DNA of 45,821 bases. It comes from Pseudomonadota bacterium (GTDB lineage: Bacteria; Pseudomonadota; Gammaproteobacteria; Burkholderiales; Ferrovaceae). A program made the position numbers and the translations under genes. Position 1 is the stretch's first letter. Each line of letters opens with the position of its first letter. Below the pieces are notes generated by a model. The model did no database searches, was not told the DNA's origin, and saw only the letters and a list, made by a program, of their open reading frames with translations. This document shows positions 41,949 through 45,821 of the stretch, in pieces. The stretch spans positions 1 to 45,821 of the forward strand of contig JAJZRV010000008.1 in the NCBI GenBank assembly GCA_021850135.1, written 5' to 3'.

Positions 41949-43322
41949 ATGCCCTTCGTCAGCCAGAACCCTGCCACCGAGGTTGTCGGCGCCCATTTTC
42001 CCTGTCTGGACAAAGCCGCGCTACATGCCGCACTGTCGGCCACACATGCGGCCCAACAGTCCTGGCGCCTGACCTCGTTTACGGAACGCGCCCAGGCACT
42101 GCGCCGCCTGGGTCAGGGGCTGCTGGCTCGCCGGGACGACTTTGCCCGGCTCATCACCGAAGAAATGGGGAAAATCCAGCGCGAGGCACGCGCTGAAATC
42201 GAAAAGTGCGCGTCCATCTGTGACTATTACGCCAATGAAGGCGAAGCTTTCCTGGCGCCCGAGCCCATGGCCGTCCCGGGGGCGCGCAGCTACGTGGCTT
42301 ATGCCCCCATCGGCGTAGTATTGGGAATCATGCCCTGGAATTTCCCCTTCTGGCAGGTATTCCGCTTTGCCGTGCCAGCCCTGATGGCCGGTAATGGCGT
42401 AGCCTTCAAGCACGCCCCCAATGTTCCGCGCTGTGCCCTGGCCATTGCCTCCCTGCTGCAGGATACAGGCATGCCAGAACATCTCCTGACCAACCTGTTC
42501 ATCGAGGACGCCCTAGTCGCAGAGGCCATCGCAAGCCCACACGTTCACGCCATCACCGTCACAGGCTCGGAGCGTGCCGGCCGCGCGGTGGCGTCCCTGG
42601 CGGGAGCCCACCTCAAAAAGTGCATCCTGGAACTGGGAGGGTCCGACCCCTTTGTGGTGCTGGCCGATGCCGATCTGGAGTGGGCGGCGCGCCAAGGGCT
42701 GAGCTCGCGTTACATGAATTGCGGACAGGCCTGTATTGCGGCAAAGCGATTTATCCTCGCACCCGAGATCGCCGATGCATTCCTCAAGCTGTTTTCCGAG
42801 CGAGTTGCCTCACTCAGGACCGGCGACCCCTTCGACCCCGAGGTGACACTGGGGCCCCTGGCGCGCCGGGATTTGCGCGATCACCTGGATCTGCAAGTCA
42901 AAGCCGCGCTTGCGGGCGGCGCCGAAGCATTGCTTGGGGGTCGTCCCTTGCCAGGAGCAGGATGGTTTTACGCCCCCACGATCCTGGACAAAATCACCCC
43001 CCAATCCCCGATCTGGCAGCAGGAGGTCTTTGGCCCCGTGGCACTGATCATTCGCGCCAAAGACGAAGCCGATGCCCTGGCCCTGGCCAACAATACGCCC
43101 TACGGACTGGGTTCGACGCTATGGAGTCGTGACATCCAGCGGGCGGAGCGACTGGCAGAAGGGATCGATGCGGGCTGCACCTATATCAACGGTCTGGTGA
43201 AGTCGGACCCACGCCTGCCGTTTGGCGGCACCAAGAATTCCGGCTTCGGCCGTGAATTGTCGTCCCAGGGCATCCGGGAGTTCACCAACATCAAAACGGT
43301 TTGGATCAGAGAACCCGCTTAG
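41949..43322 (+). CDS. Succinate-semialdehyde dehydrogenase (NAD(P)+)
   Basis: Oxidises succinate semialdehyde to succinate, as in GABA breakdown or a bypass of the 2-oxoglutarate step. The 457-aa protein is an aldehyde dehydrogenase with the oxyanion Asn (N131, in MPWNFPFWQ), cofactor-binding K154, general-base E228 ([11 protein letters not shown]) and catalytic C262 ([12 protein letters not shown]). The C262 context and its short length match the Sad/YneI-type succinate-semialdehyde enzymes better than GabD. It stands alone; its stop overlaps the ilvA stop by 4 bases. Confidence 0.87.
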   Translation: MPFVSQNPATEVVGAHFPCLDKAALHAALSATHAAQQSWRLTSFTERAQALRRLGQGLLARRDDFARLITEEMGKIQREARAEIEKCASICDYYANEGEAFLAPEPMAVPGARSYVAYAPIGVVLGIMPWNFPFWQVFRFAVPALMAGNGVAFKHAPNVPRCALAIASLLQDTGMPEHLLTNLFIEDALVAEAIASPHVHAITVTGSERAGRAVASLAGAHLKKCILELGGSDPFVVLADADLEWAARQGLSSRYMNCGQACIAAKRFILAPEIADAFLKLFSERVASLRTGDPFDPEVTLGPLARRDLRDHLDLQVKAALAGGAEALLGGRPLPGAGWFYAPTILDKITPQSPIWQQEVFGPVALIIRAKDEADALALANNTPYGLGSTLWSRDIQRAERLAEGIDAGCTYINGLVKSDPRLPFGGTKNSGFGRELSSQGIREFTNIKTVWIREPA

Positions 43323-44833
43323 CCCAGAAACAGGGAGTACGCCGGGTTGTTGCTTTCGTCCACCCATGGGTACCCCAGGTTGGCCAGGAATTTCTGGAAA
43401 GCCCTTTTATCCTCCGGGGGCACCTGCAGCCCAACCAGCACCCGTCCATAGTCCGCGCCGTGATTGCGGTAGTGGAACAGGCTGATGTTCCAGTCCTCAC
43501 CCATGCTGCTGAGAAACTGGGGCAGCGCTCCGGGCCGCTCGGGAAACTCGAAGCGGTAGAGCATTTCATGCCGCGCCTGGGGGGCACGTCCACCGACCAG
43601 GTGTCGCACGTGGAGTTTGGCCATTTCGTTGTCGGTCAGGTCCAGGGTCTTGATGCCGTGTGCGCCAAAAGACTTCAGCAACGCCCGCGTCTCCTTGGCG
43701 TGCGCCACAGAAATTCCCACAAAAACATGAGCCTGTCTGTCGTCAGCGTACCGGTAATTGAACTCCGTCACGGACCGGTTGCCCAGCAGCTCGCAAAACT
43801 TCCGGAAACTTCCCGGCCGTTCCGGAATGGTGGCCGCGAAAACCGCCTCGCGTTTTTCACCAAGCTCGGCGCGTTCTGCGATAAAACGCAGCCGGTCAAA
43901 ATTCATGTTGGCTCCGCAGGCGATGGCCACCAGCGCCTTTTTACTCAAACGGTCGCGCGCCACAACCTGCTTCATGCCGGCAATCGCCAGGGCACCCGCC
44001 GGCTCCAGGATCACCCGGGTATCGTCAAAGACATCCTTCACAGCGGCACATATGGCATCCGTATCCACGGTGACGATCTCGTCTACCAGCGTTCGGCACA
44101 ACCGAAAGGTTTCCACGCCCACTTGGCGAACGGCTACCCCGTCGGCAAACAGCCCCACCTGGTCCAGCTTCACGCGACGGCCCGCCGCCAGGGACTGCTT
44201 CATGGCATCGGAATCCTGCGGCTGTACACCGATGATGCGCACTTCAGGGCGCACCCTTTTGACATAAGCCGCAATCCCGGAAATAAGCCCGCCTCCGCCA
44301 ATCGCCACAAAAATCGCTTCGATGGGTTGGGAGTACTGTCGCAGGATCTCCATCGCAATGGTGCCCTGTCCCGCGATGACCTCAGGGTCATCGTAGGGGT
44401 GGACGAACGTATATCCGTGCGCGTCGGCAAGCTTCAGCGCATGCTCCTGGGCTTCGGAGTAAGACACGCCTTCCAGGATGACTTCCGCCCCACGGGCACG
44501 CACCGCTTCAATCTTGATCGAGGGAGTCGTCGTCGGCATCACGATCAGGGCGCGTGCACCCAGCCGTTGTGCCGACAGGGCAACGCCCTGGGCATGGTTG
44601 CCCGCACTCGCCGCAATGACGCCAAGCGCCAATTCACGACGGGAAAGCGACGCCATCTTGTTGTATGCGCCACGCAACTTGAAGGAGAACACGGGCTGCA
44701 GGTCCTCCCGTTTGAGCAGGACCGTATTGCCCAGCCGCTTTGACAGCAGTGGGGCAGTCTGTAACGGGCTTTCTATGGCCACGTCGTAAACGCGGGTCGC
44801 ATTGAGTATGCGTTCCAGATAATCTTTTTTCAT
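43319..44833 (-). CDS. ilvA: Threonine dehydratase, biosynthetic (IlvA)
   Basis: Converts threonine to 2-oxobutanoate, the first step of isoleucine synthesis. The 504-aa protein has the PLP domain, with Schiff-base lysine K52 (SFKLRGAYNKM) and the glycine loop (AIGGGGLISGIAA). Two C-terminal regulatory ACT-like domains follow (about 325-504: ATIPERPGSFRKFCELLG and FEFPERPGALPQFLSSMG), so it should be feedback-inhibited by isoleucine. The ATG at 44833 (MKKDYLERIL) fits the family; a frame extension upstream is unsupported. It diverges from rpiA. Confidence 0.96.
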   Translation of the reverse strand: MKKDYLERILNATRVYDVAIESPLQTAPLLSKRLGNTVLLKREDLQPVFSFKLRGAYNKMASLSRRELALGVIAASAGNHAQGVALSAQRLGARALIVMPTTTPSIKIEAVRARGAEVILEGVSYSEAQEHALKLADAHGYTFVHPYDDPEVIAGQGTIAMEILRQYSQPIEAIFVAIGGGGLISGIAAYVKRVRPEVRIIGVQPQDSDAMKQSLAAGRRVKLDQVGLFADGVAVRQVGVETFRLCRTLVDEIVTVDTDAICAAVKDVFDDTRVILEPAGALAIAGMKQVVARDRLSKKALVAIACGANMNFDRLRFIAERAELGEKREAVFAATIPERPGSFRKFCELLGNRSVTEFNYRYADDRQAHVFVGISVAHAKETRALLKSFGAHGIKTLDLTDNEMAKLHVRHLVGGRAPQARHEMLYRFEFPERPGALPQFLSSMGEDWNISLFHYRNHGADYGRVLVGLQVPPEDKRAFQKFLANLGYPWVDESNNPAYSLFLG

Positions 44834-44893
44834 GAAAATTTCATCCCTGAATGCATTGAGGGTAACAAACTTTCCGACATTTCCCAAAACCGG

Positions 44894-44922
44894 TTGAGTA
44901 CACTCCCGCTTGGGGTTATGCT
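44894..44922 (+). promoter_or_regulatory. Probable sigma-70 promoter of rpiA
   Basis: TTGAGT (44894-44899), a 17-base spacer, TATGCT (44917-44922), four of six positions each. It lies 24 bases before the rpiA start. Confidence 0.5.
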
Positions 44923-44946
44923 GGAACTTTAAGGCGAGACGCATTG

Positions 44947-45606
44947 ATGACTCAGGACGACCTCAAATTTGCCGCGGCGCATGCCGCTTTGGAATATGTT
45001 CCGGATGACGCCATCGTAGGCGTAGGCACAGGGTCCACTGTCAATTTTTTCATCCAGGAATTGGCCAGCATCAAAAACCGGATCGAAGGTGCGGTTTCCA
45101 GTTCCGAGGCTTCCACACAGCGTCTCAAGGCTGCCGGCATTCCGGTTTACGACCTCAACAGCGTGAACGATCTCCCCCTGTACGTGGATGGTGCCGACGA
45201 GATCACGCCTCATCTGGCCATGATCAAGGGGGGAGGGGGTGCGCTGACCCGGGAAAAGATCGTGGGTGCCGTGGCGCGCCAATTTGTCTGTATTGCCGAT
45301 GAAAAAAAACTTGTACCCGTGTTGGGAAACTTTCCTGTTCCCCTTGAGGTCATTCCCATGGCGCGCAGTTACGTGGCCCGCGAAGTCGTCCGGCTGGGAG
45401 GACAACCCATCCTGCGCGAAGGGTTCGTGACAGACAATGGCAATATCATTCTGGACGTACACCATCTCCAGATCCAGAACCCCGTTGATATGGAAGCACG
45501 TCTGTCCAGCATTACCGGTGTGGTCATGTGCGGCATTTTTGCGCGACGTCCTGCCGATGTTTTGATTCTTGCCACGACCCAGGGGGTCCGTATCTCGACA
45601 CGTTAG
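44947..45606 (+). CDS. rpiA: Ribose-5-phosphate isomerase A
   Basis: Interconverts ribose 5-phosphate and ribulose 5-phosphate in the pentose phosphate pathway. The 219-aa protein has the phosphate-binding loop ([12 protein letters not shown]), the catalytic DGADE and [11 protein letters not shown] motifs, and the conserved [11 protein letters not shown]. The ATG at 44947 was chosen over an adjacent in-frame TTG. phoU follows after 16 bases. Confidence 0.97.
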   Translation: MTQDDLKFAAAHAALEYVPDDAIVGVGTGSTVNFFIQELASIKNRIEGAVSSSEASTQRLKAAGIPVYDLNSVNDLPLYVDGADEITPHLAMIKGGGGALTREKIVGAVARQFVCIADEKKLVPVLGNFPVPLEVIPMARSYVAREVVRLGGQPILREGFVTDNGNIILDVHHLQIQNPVDMEARLSSITGVVMCGIFARRPADVLILATTQGVRISTR

Positions 45607-45622
45607 CCAGGGGAAATCCATC

Positions 45623-45821
45623 ATGCCCACAGAACATATTGCCAAACAATTTGATGTCGAACTGGAAACGGTTCGCGCAAAAGTCCTCAAAATGGGGGGG
45701 TTGGTCGAGGAGCAGATCGAGAAGGCCGTCGAATCCCTGCACGAAGGGGATATGGCGCTGGCCGACGAGGTCATTGCCCATGACCACCGCGTCAACGGAC
45801 TGGAAGTCCGCCTCGATGCCG
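45623..45821 (+). CDS. phoU: Phosphate-signalling protein PhoU (5' part only)
   Basis: PhoU links the Pst phosphate transporter to the sensor PhoR and keeps the Pho regulon off when phosphate is plentiful. Only the first 66 codons are in the window. They show the first helical repeat of the family (HIAKQFDVELETVRAKVLKMGGLVEEQIEKAVESL). AGGGG lies upstream of the ATG. Usually about 230 aa. Its presence 4 kb from a Pho-box-like site is of interest but not proof of a link. Confidence 0.92.
   Translation, partial: MPTEHIAKQFDVELETVRAKVLKMGGLVEEQIEKAVESLHEGDMALADEVIAHDHRVNGLEVRLDA

Noticed and set aside
43301-44743. 480-codon plus-strand open frame opposite ilvA
   Set aside because: It is the shadow of a well-conserved threonine dehydratase and overlaps the end of the aldehyde dehydrogenase gene.
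1-45821. Insertion sequences, integrases, CRISPR arrays, tRNA or rRNA genes
   Set aside because: No transposase or integrase frame, no regularly spaced short repeats, and no tRNA- or rRNA-like sequence was seen; gene content and composition are continuous apart from the AT-rich flhD leader.

Overview
The window is a motility and chemotaxis island followed by an outer-membrane nutrient-uptake cluster and a short housekeeping stretch, from a Gram-negative proteobacterium. FlhDC as flagellar master regulator, enteric-like CheY and CheZ, a divergent fliE/fliF pair and rpiA next to phoU point to the Betaproteobacteria. I cannot name the genus from sequence alone.

Region 1 (1-10.8 kb): fliF (minus strand, last few codons cut by the window edge) and fliE diverge. 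A minus-strand late operon then runs fliC / flaG-fliD-fliS-fliT-fliK-fhlB-ycgR. fliC encodes an unusually large flagellin (997 aa) with two tandem ~225-235 aa repeats, and has a near-perfect sigma-28 promoter. Region 2 (10.8-14.1 kb): a compact three-gene minus-strand operon of a ParA-type ATPase, a coiled-coil protein with a C-terminal membrane anchor, and a diguanylate cyclase. Region 3 (14.2-23.5 kb): flgM-flgN (plus) face the minus-strand operon cheR-flhB-flhA-flhF-flhG-fliA-motC-motD. FlhG has lost both P-loop lysines but keeps the helix that stimulates FlhF.

Region 4 (23.5-33.4 kb, plus strand): an AT-rich leader with phased A-tracts, a sigma-28-type promoter and a series of perfect hairpins precedes flhD-flhC. 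motA-motB, a chemoreceptor with a periplasmic c-type heme motif, two tandem cheV genes, cheY, cheZ and cheA follow. Sigma-28 promoters sit in front of motA and the receptor, and in both cases the TAA of the -35 element is the stop codon of the gene before. There is no cheW or cheB in the window. Two stator systems are present, MotAB and MotCD.

Region 5 (33.3-41.9 kb, minus strand): exbB-exbD-tonB-phosphatase-TonB-dependent receptor, then a porin and a ChaN-like heme/iron-binding protein. The phosphatase carries all five metal-ligand motifs of purple acid phosphatases. Three GTCA repeats at exact 11-bp spacing lie upstream of exbB and resemble a PhoB box. Together these suggest a phosphate-starvation (possibly iron-phosphate or phosphoester) scavenging system. 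Region 6 (41.9-45.8 kb): succinate-semialdehyde dehydrogenase, threonine dehydratase (convergent, stops overlapping), rpiA and the start of phoU.

The candidates I consider most likely to be undescribed are the hairpin-rich flhDC leader, the ParA/coiled-coil/cyclase operon and the TonB-phosphatase cluster. No RNA gene, insertion sequence, CRISPR array or integrase was seen.
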